Below are positions 40,249 through 50,710 of a DNA stretch of 52,541 nt, one piece after another. The notes below the pieces were generated by a model. It had not been told where the DNA came from, did no database searches, and was given only the letters and a program-made list of their open reading frames with translations. Origin of the DNA: Paulinella micropora. Taxonomy: Eukaryota > Cercozoa > Imbricatea > Euglyphida. Positions within the stretch are counted from its first letter, which is position 1. Each line of letters begins with the position of its first letter. The stretch covers positions 596,624 to 649,164 of the forward strand of contig BJOX01000073.1 in assembly GCA_009731375.1 (NCBI GenBank), given 5' to 3'. The translations under genes were made by a program, and so were the position numbers.

Positions 40249-40300
40249 CTTATATATATATTGGTTAACAATTTTTTTTTGGAAATTAAATAATTATCTC

Positions 40301-40395
40301 AATCGTCTGCCCCCGCCGTGGTCTGCCGTGTGCTCCCCGTGTCTATATATACGGGGGGCCCTATGTTTAGATGGAAATTAGGGCGGGGCGGGCGG
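40301..40395 (-). promoter_or_regulatory. Orphan copy of the zinc-finger-gene promoter block
   Basis: Resembles 40757-40822: CGTCTGCCC, GTGTCTATATATA, GGGGGCCC, ATAGATG-like and AATTAGGGC segments in the same order. Here no start codon follows. The start position reads CAA instead of CAT on the plus strand, so a paralogous gene seems to have been lost between this block and PolB. Confidence 0.5.
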
Positions 40396-40759
40396 TGCGG
40401 GCTGGGCGGGCGGGGCTGGCGTGGCTTCTCTTTCTCTTTTTTCTCTTTTCAACCATTCTATTACACCTTCACCTTTTTTTGCTGATTTAGGGTTAAGATT
40501 TTTCCAAAGCCCAGCTCTGATTTCATCGCTAGAAATAATAAATGTTTTCAATACCTGATTTTTTAAAATCTTCTATTATTTTTTCCTCTTTTTGCTTTTC
40601 ATCATTTTTTCGTTTATCAACACCAATGATATTCTTTTGAATATATTCTTTTTCCCATTCAATAAATTCTTGATGTTTTTTTGTTTGAAAATGTCTTCGT
40701 ATTCCCGAGACATTAATTATGGAACCGCATTCGCATTCAAATTTTTTAGTCTCTGCCAT
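40378..40759 (-). pseudogene. CxCG zinc-finger protein C, frameshifted
   Basis: Starts MAETKKFECECG and carries the H...KKH half of the mini zinc finger, then a charged helix (FIEWEKEYIQKN). The frame ends at ENIYYF-TAG (40529). Shifted by one, it continues SSDEIRAGLWKNLNPKSAKK, a charged helix, and an Ala/Pro-rich tail encoded by GC-rich DNA to a TAA at 40378-40380. DNA binding is inferred from the zinc finger. It is one of three small minus-strand genes between PolB and the right TIR. Confidence 0.6.
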
Positions 40760-40822
40760 TGTCTGCCCGCTTGTGTCCTATATATAGGGGCCCGCCTGTG
40801 TATAGATGATAATTAGGGCTGA
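40757..40822 (-). promoter_or_regulatory. Promoter block of zinc-finger gene C
   Basis: TATATATAGG and GC-rich GGGCCCGC lie just upstream of the minus-strand ATG. Duplicated at 40301-40395. Confidence 0.5.
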
Positions 40823-40849
40823 AATGGGCAGAAAAAAATAGTATTGTCA

Positions 40850-41101
40850 TTATATTGAAATGAGTCCGCAATGACAGTTATGTTCGCGGTAATGACAGAA
40901 ATTACACCAATCATCACTGTCTCGTCTTTTATTAATATTTTGTATCATTCTTTCCCATTCTTCTTTTTTCTTCTTTTCTTCTTCTTGATTTTCAAGAAAT
41001 CTTTTATGCTTTTTTGAGCTGAAATGAATCCGCTTTCGGTGCTCAGCGATATCAACTTCAGAACCACAATCACATTTGTATCGTCGTTTGTTTTCTGTCA
41101 T
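40850..41101 (-). CDS. CxCG zinc-finger protein B
   Basis: 83 residues. The N-terminal RYKCDCGSEVDIAEHRKRIH...KKHKRF is the mini zinc finger. A Glu/Lys helix follows (NQEEEKKKKEEWERM). The C-terminus DDWCNFCHYREHNCHCG has four Cys and His residues that could form a second metal site. A TATATA-type box lies upstream. The function is unknown, but two metal sites flanking a helix suggest a small regulator. The frame is intact. Confidence 0.6.
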   Translation of the reverse strand: MTENKRRYKCDCGSEVDIAEHRKRIHFSSKKHKRFLENQEEEKKKKEEWERMIQNINKRRDSDDWCNFCHYREHNCHCGLISI

Positions 41102-41140
41102 CGTGTGCCTCTTGTTTGTTCCCCTGTGTATCCTTATATA

Positions 41141-41548
41141 TTACCCCTTCGTTTTGTTTAGAAGAAATTTTTTCTGTGTGTGTGTGTTTGATTTCATATG
41201 CCTTGCTTTGCTACTCCTATTGATTTCAACTCCGCATTCACACTTAAATGTTTTCTTCTTCCAATTCCTTTTCTTCTCTTTTTTGATTTCTTTTGTTTCC
41301 TTATCATAATTAACTTTCCATTCATCATACTTTTGTTTGACTTTTTCCTCGTGATATTTCTTTGCTTCTTCCATTGCTTGTTCTTGTGTTCTTCGTTTTC
41401 CAATACTAAAACTCTTAAACATCGTTTTACCTCCTTCTCTCCATTGAGCTTTTACCATCGGTCTCTTTTCATTATTCTTTATCATAATACATCCTTTTGA
41501 AATAGTAAATCTGCGACTTGTCTTTTTTTCCGTGTCGTCGTTTGTCAT
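41141..41548 (-). CDS. AP2-like DNA-binding protein with CxCG zinc finger
   Basis: 135 residues. KRPMVKAQWREGGKTMFKSF and SIGKRRTQEQAMEEAKKYHEE have the strand-strand-strand-helix pattern of AP2 domains found in homing endonucleases and plant/phage regulators. A Lys/Glu linker leads to FKCECGVEINRSSKARHMKS and H, the mini zinc finger. It is the outermost gene before the right TIR. A role in transcription or in DNA targeting as a remnant of a homing nuclease are both plausible. No nuclease motif is left. The frame is intact. Confidence 0.65.
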   Translation of the reverse strand: MTNDDTEKKTSRRFTISKGCIMIKNNEKRPMVKAQWREGGKTMFKSFSIGKRRTQEQAMEEAKKYHEEKVKQKYDEWKVNYDKETKEIKKEKKRNWKKKTFKCECGVEINRSSKARHMKSNTHTQKKFLLNKTKG

Positions 41549-41607
41549 CCTGTATGTGTCTCTATATTTATGACTTTAATTTAAAATATTAAAATGTAAC
41601 GGTTTCA

Positions 41608-41703
41608 ATTGCCATTTTGTCCCGTGCGGGCCGGCCGGTGTGTGTCTCTGTGTGGCGGGGGCGTGTATTGAAAAAGTGTCCGGAAGTGCGACCCTATACT
41701 ACT
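41608..41703 (-). repeat. Right terminal inverted repeat of provirus 2
   Basis: Perfect inverted copy of 20311-20406, ending CCCTATACTACT. Confidence 0.97.
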
Positions 41704-41709
41704 ATATAG
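41704..41709. repeat. Right 6-bp target-site duplication (ATATAG) of provirus 2
   Basis: Matches 20305-20310 and abuts the TIR. Confidence 0.75.
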
Positions 41710-42160
41710 ATATAGAATATATAGATATAGATATAGATATAGATATAGATATAGATATAGATATAGATATAGATCTAGATCTAGATCTAGATAGATGTAG
41801 ATCTAGATCTAGATCTAGATCTAGATCTAGATCTAGATATAGATATAGATAGATAATAGATATAGATATAGATATAGATATAGATATAGATGTAGATATA
41901 GATATAGATATAAATATAGATATAGATATAGATATAGATATAGATATAGATATAGATATAGATATAGATATAGATATAGATAGATATAGATATAGATATA
42001 GACATAGATATAGATATAGATATAGATATAGATATATATATAGATATAGATATAGATATAGATATAGATATAGATATAGATATAGATATAGATATAGATG
42101 TAGATATAGATATAGATATAGATATAGATATAGATATAGATATAGATATAGATATAGATA
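41710..42160. repeat. (GATATA)n array, right part of the landing site
   Basis: Same strand and unit as the left arrays. It contains a local GATCTA-rich block at about 41770-41835. Confidence 0.95.
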
Positions 42161-42665
42161 TAGGTATAGCTATAGGTATAGTTATAGGTATAGCTATGGA
42201 TATATTTATAGCTATTGGTACAGCTATAGGTATAGCTATAGTTATAGCTATAGGTATTGCTGTAGGTAGCTATAGGCATAGCTATAGGTATATATATAGC
42301 TATTGGTATAGCTATAGGTATAGCAGGTATAGCTATAGCTATAGCTATAGGTATAGCTATAGGTACAGCTATAGGTATAGCTATAGGTATAGCTATAGGT
42401 ATAGCTCTGGGTATAGCTCTAGGTACAGCTATAGGTATAGCTATATGTATAGCTCTGTAGCTGTAGGTATAGCTACATATATATATATAGGTATAGCTAT
42501 AGGTAAAGCTATACCTTTCTAGGTATAGCTATAGGTAAAGCTTTTGTATAGCTATAGGTATTGCTATAGGTATAGCTAGAGAAATAGCTAGAGATATAGC
42601 TAGAGATATGGATACAAATATTATAGATATAGATAGTACTATAGATACAGATAAAAGATATAGAA
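42161..42665. repeat. (GCTATAGGTATA)n array
   Basis: A 12-bp period built from TATAGCTATAGG variants with GAGA and TAAA interruptions near the end. It is probably derived from the neighbouring hexanucleotide array. Open frames rich in Tyr/Ile/Ser are repeat translations. Confidence 0.85.
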
Positions 42666-42710
42666 AGATGGTTGAGATTGCTATAGATTTTGATATAGAA
42701 AAAAAAAGTC

Positions 42711-42905
42711 TTTGGATCCGGCCTGAAGGGGTGTTCACTTGATTGTGGAATGTGACCATGGCCACACAAAAAGTTTGGACAATAACATGTCCATGGCCAC
42801 AGGGCCAGCATTGTGCCAGCCATGGCCTTGAAAAATTCAATGGCTAGCACAATTGGCCACAGCGCTTCACTGTAAAGGAACACACAATTCAGGCCGGGTC
42901 CAGAA
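42711..42905. mobile_element. MITE-like palindromic element (~195 bp)
   Basis: Ends carry ~30-bp imperfect inverted repeats: TTGGATCCGGCCTGAA with GTGTTC on the left, and GAACAC with TTCAGGCCGGGTCC on the right. Several CATGGCCAC motifs lie inside. It is non-coding. No clear target duplication was identified, so the class is unknown. Confidence 0.5.
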
Positions 42906-43079
42906 AAATTCAGAAACCTTAGATATTTTTCACATTTTTTTGTAAAAATGAGATTTATCGGTCGGAAAGCAATTATTTAAGATCCCTGAGGTCGGGTCTC
43001 GCTTTTTCGCTCTGAATCTTATTCGTCGTGCTCTCGTGTGCTTTCCAGGCGGAAGACCCCTCCAACTCTGCTCTTACTA

Positions 43080-43187
43080 GTGGAGCGTTGCAACAAGTGG
43101 TATTAGTGCGTTGCAACAAGGGATATTAGTGCGTTGCAACAAGGGGTATTAGTGACTAATACCCATTAGCTTGTTGCAACGCTCCAC
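43080..43187. repeat. 108-bp hairpin with a triplicated 23-bp arm
   Basis: GCGTTGCAACAAG-GGTATTAGT occurs three times in tandem (43085-43153). It is followed by its inverse ending CTTGTTGCAACGCTCCAC, which pairs with GTGGAGCGTTGCAACAAG at the start. Confidence 0.85.
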
Positions 43188-43339
43188 CTCACCATGAGTA
43201 ATCTGAAAATAATTACGGAAGGAATGCGCGGAAGCTCGATGAAGAGCAGCAGTGCGCTGGTGAAGACCTTAGTAGAAGTAACCCTATAATTCTTTTTTCT
43301 TCTGCCTCCTGCCTTCCCTTCCACTACACGGACGGAATA

Positions 43340-44560
43340 TATATCATCACTAACTTTTTTTAGTGATGAGCACTAAACTTGTTTAGGGGTTCACTTAAAA
43401 TAAAACAAAAATTGTGTTAGTGATAATCACTACAGAGTCCAGTATCCTGAATGTAGTGATTTCAATGCAATCACTACGCTTGACCCTAGATTCTCCCTCA
43501 TCATTTACAGAGTTAGTGATTAGCAATACCTGAAAATGGAAGTGTTTCCTTTTTGACAGTCGACTGTTACGAAAAAGTTAGTGATTTTAGTGATGAGCAC
43601 TTAATATGTGATGATTACTAAAAAGTGAGTGCCCATCACTACATATATATTTAGTGACTGTCACTAGCAAGCACTGCTAGAACTCTACTTGTGAAAAAAA
43701 ATTAGTGATGATCACTAAAAAAATATAGTGATGATCACTAGAATCACTACAATTTTTGGAATTATGCAGCAGTAAAAATCTAGTGATGATCACTAACAAA
43801 TTAGTGACGGTCACTAGCAACAGTTTTTTATGTATCTTGCGGGTGTCTGTAGTGATCGTCACTACAATATGAGTGCATCACTACAACATGAGTGCCCATC
43901 ACTTATTCGTCACTGAATGGTACTGAGGAAGCAAAATTTTTGATAAATCGACGAAACGTAGTGCCGATCACTAGAAAAGATAGTGCCGATCACTAAACAA
44001 ATTAGTTCAAACAAAAAAGATGGTAGTGATGATCATTATATTTTCGTAGTTCATCACTAACCAAGTAATTATAGGTAGTGATGAGCACTAACTGTTATTA
44101 GTGGTGATCACTAAATATGTAGTGTTACAGTAGTGCCCGTCACTAACTGTTGTTAGTGATGACTACTTAACACCTTTAGTGCCCGTCACTACTCTTGGGA
44201 GTGATGGGAACTACAGTTACTTAGTTCTCATCACTATACTTGGCTGGTAGCAGTGAATTTACTTGTAGTGAGCCATCGCCACAATAATTACTTAAGTGAC
44301 CGTCACTACAGTCATAGTACTCATCACTACACAAAATTAGTGATTACAACTACACGCTTAGTGATTATCACTAATTACTGAGTAGTGGCTATCACTACAT
44401 GGTTAGTGACTATCACTACATTTGTAGTGACTTCCCGATAGCCGAAAGCAACAAACCTAAGGTTTTTTGCTTTCAGCTATCAGTAATTCACTAAAAATGT
44501 AGTGATGAATCATGTAGTGATAGCCACTACACAGTAATTAGTGATTAAAGAAACCTGTCA
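43340..44560. repeat. Field of short GTGAT...ATCAC palindromes
   Basis: Several dozen copies of AGTGATNATCACT-like palindromes and half-sites (TAGTGATGATCACTA, TAGTGCCGATCACTA, TAGTGATGAGCACTA) are spread irregularly, with unrelated spacer sequence between them. The motif returns at 45426-45710. No coding capacity is evident. It may be subterminal repeats of a large DNA transposon or an unusual satellite. Confidence 0.8.
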
Positions 44561-44569
44561 ACCTGTCCT

Positions 44570-45240
44570 GGCGATCATTTCCTGGCGATCATTTCTGCCC
44601 GCTTTCCACTTGGCTTACCGCTTCGTTTCCTTCCTGTTACAACTGTTGCTACATTCTCTTTCTCACTTACGCGGTCAACGTACATATAACTAGGTTTTTT
44701 AGTAGTATCACTCTTCGGGTGCTTGGCACGTTGCGTTGCGACCGTCTGCATTCTTTCCTTTGGATTACTGACTTTGCATGGCCTTGCCGTTGCAGATGCT
44801 GCCAGTACAAAGTCTTGAAGCTGTTGCTTGGTCATTTTCAAATATTGCGGCTTCGTGTGCGTGTCCCAGCCAGGCCAACCATAAACCACTTCTCCACATA
44901 AACCGTTATCCCTAGCTTTTTGTCAAAGGGCCAAACACCCTTCAATTTTTGCCCGTTCTGCATGGGCCACCTGCTGTACTGGTACATCTGGACTATCACA
45001 TAATCTTCACTGAGGAATTCATTTCAAAGCCAAAAGCGCACAGTCCTGGATCTCCGTATTCGAACTCGCCGCCTGCTGCCAGTACGACGATATGCAGCTC
45101 CGGGTGGACTCCCCGTACAGACTGCAAGGTGTATTTCTGCACTAGCAGCACAGCAAGCATTTTGTAAAGCACATACAGGGTGATAAGATGTGGCACCTGT
45201 CACTAAATGTTTTTCGTCAATGCTCACTGTTCTAGTCGCT
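44570..45240 (-). other. Non-repetitive block between palindrome fields, possible transposase relic
   Basis: Minus-strand open stretches of 104 (44575-44889) and 66 (44996-45196) codons have ordinary amino-acid composition, such as KPQYLKMTKQQLQDFVL and HIVVLAAGGEFEYGDPG. They are too short and motif-poor to assign. Flanking palindromes suggest a degraded transposon gene, but this is a guess. Confidence 0.3.
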
Positions 45241-45339
45241 CTCTGAAAGGTTGCTCGACGCTTTCCAAATGCTTATCATATAATATTCACTCAATTTCTA
45301 GCGGCGTGAGATGTGAGTTTTCCTAATGTGGAAAATAAC

Positions 45340-45352
45340 ACAAAAGGAGAGA

Positions 45353-45406
<54 letters not shown>

Positions 45407-45425
45407 TATGAGAGAGAGAGAGAGA
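45340..45425. repeat. (GA)n microsatellite
   Basis: GAGA repeats with a few CAGA, AAAG and TATG interruptions. Confidence 0.9.
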
Positions 45426-45715
45426 TCTTACTGATCGTCATTAATACTTAGTAACCATCACTTATTCGTTAGTGATGAAAACTAATATTTTAGAGATCAT
45501 CACTGTCATAGCAGTGACCATCACTAGTATATTTGTGACCATCACTAATATCTAAGTGACCATCACTGACCTCCATAAGTGACCATCACTAACATCTAAG
45601 TGATCATCACTTATCCGTTAGTGAGGAACACTAATATTGTAGTGATCATCACTATTGTAGCAGTGATCATCACTAGTATATTAGTGATCATCACTAGCAT
45701 TCAGCCACAAATTTT
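45426..45715. repeat. GTGATCATCAC palindrome field, second block
   Basis: Dense GTGAT/ATCAC half-sites and palindromes like those at 43340-44560, ending at the (ATT)n repeat. Confidence 0.8.
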
Positions 45716-45728
45716 ATTATTATCATCA

Positions 45729-45799
<71 letters not shown>
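45716..45799. repeat. (ATT)n microsatellite 5' of the LINE
   Basis: ATT/ATC repeats that run up to the first codon region of the LINE. The same repeat follows its 3' end. Confidence 0.95.
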
Positions 45800-48700
45800 T
45801 TATGGTTACGGATGCAGGTTCTTATGCGAAGAGCGCGGCCGCTAGTGCTGGCCCTATGGGTCAAGGCGGTAATCCTTCAGGTTTAGATGTTCCCCGTGGG
45901 AGTGCGCCTGCGGGTGGCGATGGCTACTCGGCCGGGGTGGGGTGGTCGAGTGCTCGCGTACCTGACGGGCAACCTGAATCACGTAGAGCCAGCAATCCTG
46001 CTGCATCTCGATCACCCTCCCCAACCTCGGAAGAGAAGTCACGTCCGGAAAGGTCTGGTCACGGCGTGTGGCAAGCGGTACCGCCACCGAGGAGGTGGCG
46101 GAGGAAGGTACGAAATGAGCTGGATAAGAGATGTTGCATAGTATGGGGGCTATCGCATGTCTCTCAGACAGTGGTCATGGCGCGAGAGCTCCGAATTCTC
46201 TGTCTCGGGGAAGTCGAGGTGGAATTTGCGGGCAGAGGTAGCGGGCGGCATTTGCGGATTCAATGTGTGTCTTGTGAGGAGGCGGAGAAGATGGTGCGGC
46301 TGCTGCGGGAGCGTAAGTTCTGCACGGGAAAGGTTCACGTTGCGACGGGTAGGACTTTCTGGGAAAGAGAGAAGCAGCGGGCTGCACGGGGGGGTGCCCT
46401 GTATGTAGAGATGCAGAGGGAGCTTCGCAAGCAGGGGTTTGGCTACTGGGTGCTCGACGTGGAAGTCGACGAGCCCCAGGGCGAAGCCTCAAGCGGTGAA
46501 TCTCCCTTGGCGGACTGGGGCGGGAGGCGGGAGATGGAGGAGCTGGGGCGGAGGGTGCAGGATGGGCCGTGGAGGGTGGCGGAGGGCTCCAGGCGGGCTC
46601 AACCGAAGCGTAGGCATCGGCACCAGCTTCGTTCTTCCCAATTTGTGAAAGGCTTCCCACTGAGGGTGGCCTCACATAATTGGCAAGGCAAAGTGGGTGC
46701 GGATAGCCCAGGCTTTGGGGAATGGCCGGAGCACTACAAGGAGCGAGGCTGGGTGATCGTCGGAGTCCAGGAGCACAACCTATCGTCGCAGAAGGTGGAT
46801 AGCTCCAAGTCGACGGCTTCGCGGTCCTCGGCAAAGCGGCTGCAACTGGTGCGGGCTCGCGTCTCTTGGGGGGGGGTCTTGACGTTGGTGGCCAACTATC
46901 TGGCACCGTGCGCTACCATTGTACAGGCGCCTGTTCCACACCCACAGCAATTGTGGGTGAGGCTGTCGTCTGGGAGCGCGACGGCGTCGGATGTGTTCGT
47001 CGGCAACGGCTACTTCCCCCAAGAAAATCAACGAGAGGAATCTATTGCAGCCTATGAGGCGTGGCAGGCGGCCGTCTCCTACTTCGCCACCAAAGGTCAT
47101 GTGGTTACGGTTGGTGATGCTAATGCTAAGCTGGGGCCCGCCAGAATAGCGCGGGAGGAGGGAGTGGTGGGCCTCTTTGGCGAGATAGATGGGAGGGGTA
47201 GAGGGGTTAGGAGTGAGAATGGTGAGTTGCTGGCTGCGATGCTTGTTGCCACGGGGTTGCGCAATCTCAGTGGGTTTTCGCAACCACGGGGGGACAAATA
47301 TTGGTGGTCTAGGCAGGAAAATGTAGGTGGACGAAGGCATCTACTGGATTACATCTGCGTCTCTTCCGAGCTGGCGGAGGAGGCAAGCTTCGGCGTCGAC
47401 GAGGTAGACCTTGATACCGACCACAAAGCTGTGTGGGCGGAACTGGTCTGGGGGGGACAGCCACCCCCCAAAAAGCAGGTAAAGAGGTACAAAGCATTCA
47501 AGGCAGAGCGCTTGATAGGCAGGGTAGTTGAGGGTAAGGAGAGTGAGCTGTCTAAGCTTAGGTTGAAGTACGACGAGACCTTTGCAGCTGGTATATCGGG
47601 GCTGTTGCCAGATGGCCTCCCAGATCTATCAGCAGTGGAGGACCCGGATGAGCTTCAGCAGGAGGTAGATAGGGTCGCTAGCTTAGTGGTCCGAGCTTTC
47701 ACGGGCGCAGCCGTGAAGGTCTTGGGAGTTCGGGTGATTAGGCCAGGGTTTACTAATGCATGGTTTGATGAGAGTCTTAGGGAAGCGATTGCGCGACGGA
47801 GAGAGGCATACGGCCTCTGGCGAAGGAATGAGGCCAACCGAGAGGCCTGGCAAAGATATAAAGAAGCGAGGAAGGCGGTCAGAAGGTTATGCAAGGAGAA
47901 GAAGGAGCAAGCGTGGAAGCGGGTCCAGAATGACACCGCTGCCAACTTCAGGAGCGCTACCATGGCCACGTACTGGAAGCTGTCAAAGCGTTTGGGCGGG
48001 GTTCGGCGGTCGAACGCTTCTGCTCCTGTTCGGAAGCCCGATGGCACTCTGGCATGCACACTCCGGGAAAAACTACAAGAATGGGAAGAATACCGCCGAC
48101 GTATGGTGGTCCCCAAAGAAAACCAGTTTTTGGAGGATGCATGTGTAGAGGAAGTCGGTTCTGATGAGGAAGCAGCGCGGATTGAGCCCGAGCGGAAGGC
48201 CCGCGAAACCTTCCAGTATAACGACAACCTGCGCGACCAATTCGAGGCCATGGCGCAAGCCGAGGAGATCCGGACTGAGACGGGCCCGCTGGACTATGAT
48301 TACACCGAGAAGGAAGTGGAGCTCTGCCAGGAAAATCTCCAGAATCACAAAGCGTGCTCACCGGATAAGATCAAGAACGAGATGCTCAAGTACGGAGGCA
48401 CGCGGATTGTGAGCTTTCTGGTGCGCTTCTTCAACTGGTTGAAATCGTGCGAATACACCCCCAGCGACTGGGGCAAAGCGATTATCGTCAACATCCCAAA
48501 AGGAGGCGACCCAACCGATCCGGAAAATTGGAGAGACATCGCGATTCTGAGCTGTCTGGGTAAGATGTATCTGTCCCTTATGGCGGCGAGGCTTACGGCT
48601 TTCATCGATCAGCCGGGCAGGCTTCGCCCAGAGCAGGGTGGGTTCCGGCCAAAACGTAGTACGGGGGACCAGATTTTTGTCCTTAAGGAGCGTCTGCGCC

Positions 48701-50710
48701 TTAGACAACAAGCTGGCCTCCGTTCTTTCGTTTTGTTCGTGGATCTGAGAAAGGCATTCCCTACGGTTTGGCGGGCCGGGTTGTTTCAGAGGCTAACCCA
48801 GATGGGGGTACAGGGCAAGTTCTATCGCATTCTGCGGCGTTTTTACCGAAGAACGTCATCGCGAGTGCTAGTCGATGGCGAACTCACTGGTGAAGTGCTG
48901 GAAGAGATGGGAGTTCAGCAAGGGTCGCCGTTGTCACCGTCGCTGTTCAACGTCTTCATGGATGAGCTAACGGTCCGAATCGCGAAAGAGTTGGAGATCG
49001 AGGACCTCAACCGCATCGAAGACATACGGACCCTGCTTTACGCCGACGACGTTGCGGTAATTGCGCATAGTGTCACGGAGCTTCAACAGATTGTAAATGT
49101 CGTGGCGACATTCGTGGAGGACTATCGGCTTGAAATCAACCTGAAACCGGGCAAGACGGAAGTCATGCCGATATACGGGCACGCCAAGTCAAAAAAGTCG
49201 CCCCCATGCGTGAGGTTCCGGGGCAAGGTTCTCAACGTCACCGACCACTACAAATACCTGGGAGTTCTGCTCACGGACACCCTCTCCGATAAACCGCAAG
49301 CGAAGCGGGCGGCGGAAATCACTGTAGCGGGAACGGCTGCCTGCTACCCCCTCTGGATTGCCCATGAAGTTCCAGCGCGTCTTCGGCTGATGAATTGGCA
49401 GCAAATGGTTGGCGCAAAGTTGCTTTACGCATCGGCTTTTTGGGATCTGCCGGGCGCCAACAAGCTGAGTAAGCTGGAGGGCGCGTTGGTAGCGCCCCTG
49501 CGGGTCATCTTGGGTGTTGGTACGCGCACAAGCGGCTGCATCACCAGGGGTTTAGGCCGCACGCCGAGTTTTAGCATCCTTGCCAAGGCGGCCCGGCTTC
49601 GGTTCCTAGGGCGCATCGAGTTACTGGGCAACACAGCGCTAACACGCAGGCTTTACAACACGGGTCGGTGCAAATGGAAGGAAGATACGGAAAATTTGAT
49701 CTTAGCAGATCACAGGCTGCGGGAGGGCTTGGATGCGCTCAAGCGGGTCGTGAACGAAGATGGCACGGTAGATGATAAGGACTGGCGGGCCGCTCTGGCG
49801 AACTGGAACGAGGTGGTAAAGCAATGGTCTGTCCGGCAGGAAGTAGCTGGCTGGGAGCGGCAGGCTAAGCCCTCTGATGGGCTTAGGGTGCTGCTTAGCC
49901 AGATGTCTTCCCGCTCTGCTTTCCCACGTTGGCGGGCGCTGGAGGGGGGAAGTCACAACCTTATCAGAAGGCGATTGTTGAGCTGCAACAATCGCCTTCG
50001 CCTCTACCGATCCAAATTTGGCTCATGCTCGCCGGACTGCTCAAGCTGTTTCGCCTTGTGTGGCACTGAGGTTAACGAGTCGTTACGTCACTTCCTGCTG
50101 CATTGCCCAACGTTTGCGAGCTCTCGTGAGGCACTGTTTAAGTTTATCGATGAGGCGCAAGCCCGGCAGCCCCTCATGCTGAATCGAGAAGGGCTTTATC
50201 ACAGGGAACTGCGGGAGGCGGAGGAGGAGATGAGGCTCTTCAAAGAGGAATGGCTGAAGGGGGAGTATGAAAAGATGGCGGCGATGCTCGGCGTTTTGTT
50301 TATCCCTGTCTCAGAAGAGGTGGAGGAGGAGTTAGGAAGGTTTGTTGCCACCATCTGGAAGGAGTGGGAGGAGTTGGAGGCGCAGATCAGGGAGGCAGAG
50401 GGGGCGGAGGAGGAGGAGGAGGTGATCGACCTCACGGTCGTTCAGGAGGTGGGTAGAAGGAGGGGAAGGCCTAGTCAGGTAGAATGTCTGGCTAGATCTG
50501 TTGTAGGTGGAGGTCAGCGCAGCGTCGCGGACTTCTTCTCGGCAGATAACTCCTCTCACTCCTTGCACCCACTTGCACATGCACAGCACGCTCATTTGCA
50601 CATTGCATCGCCAGTCGAGTCTTTGGAGCGGAGCCGCGTCACCGAACGGCCCCGTGCTACCAATGGAGGCACATGTCCGACAAGATCAAAGGCCAATTGA
50701 CTGATAAGTC

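Larger units (their letters stand above)
20311..41703. mobile_element. Provirus 2: near-complete Polinton-like virus, 21.4 kb
   Basis: Bounded by perfect 96-bp TIRs and an ATATAG duplication. It encodes rve integrase, PolB, MCP, penton-like protein, protease, A32 ATPase, basic protein, coiled-coil protein, GMG-motif virion protein, an S74-type fibre, a two-TM protein, lipase, GIY-YIG, AP2-like and zinc-finger proteins. The right-pointing morphogenesis genes occupy the centre. The integrase is on the minus strand at the left, and PolB and the zinc-finger genes are on the minus strand at the right. MCP, ATPase, integrase, protease and lipase frames are intact, while about eight other genes carry a single break, so integration seems fairly recent but the copy is probably defective. 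Confidence 0.95.

Noticed and set aside
8949-41703. One 33-kb virus with inverted arms
   Set aside because: Each half has its own TIR pair and its own 6-bp duplication, the shared genes are diverged, and 430 bp of host microsatellite separates them.
42196-42883. Ile/Gly/Tyr-rich frames over the GCTATAGG array
   Set aside because: Repeat translations with no domain.
46175-48605. Minus-strand and alternative-frame open frames over the LINE
   Set aside because: GC-rich coding DNA leaves long antisense frames open. The endonuclease and reverse transcriptase motifs fix the real frame.
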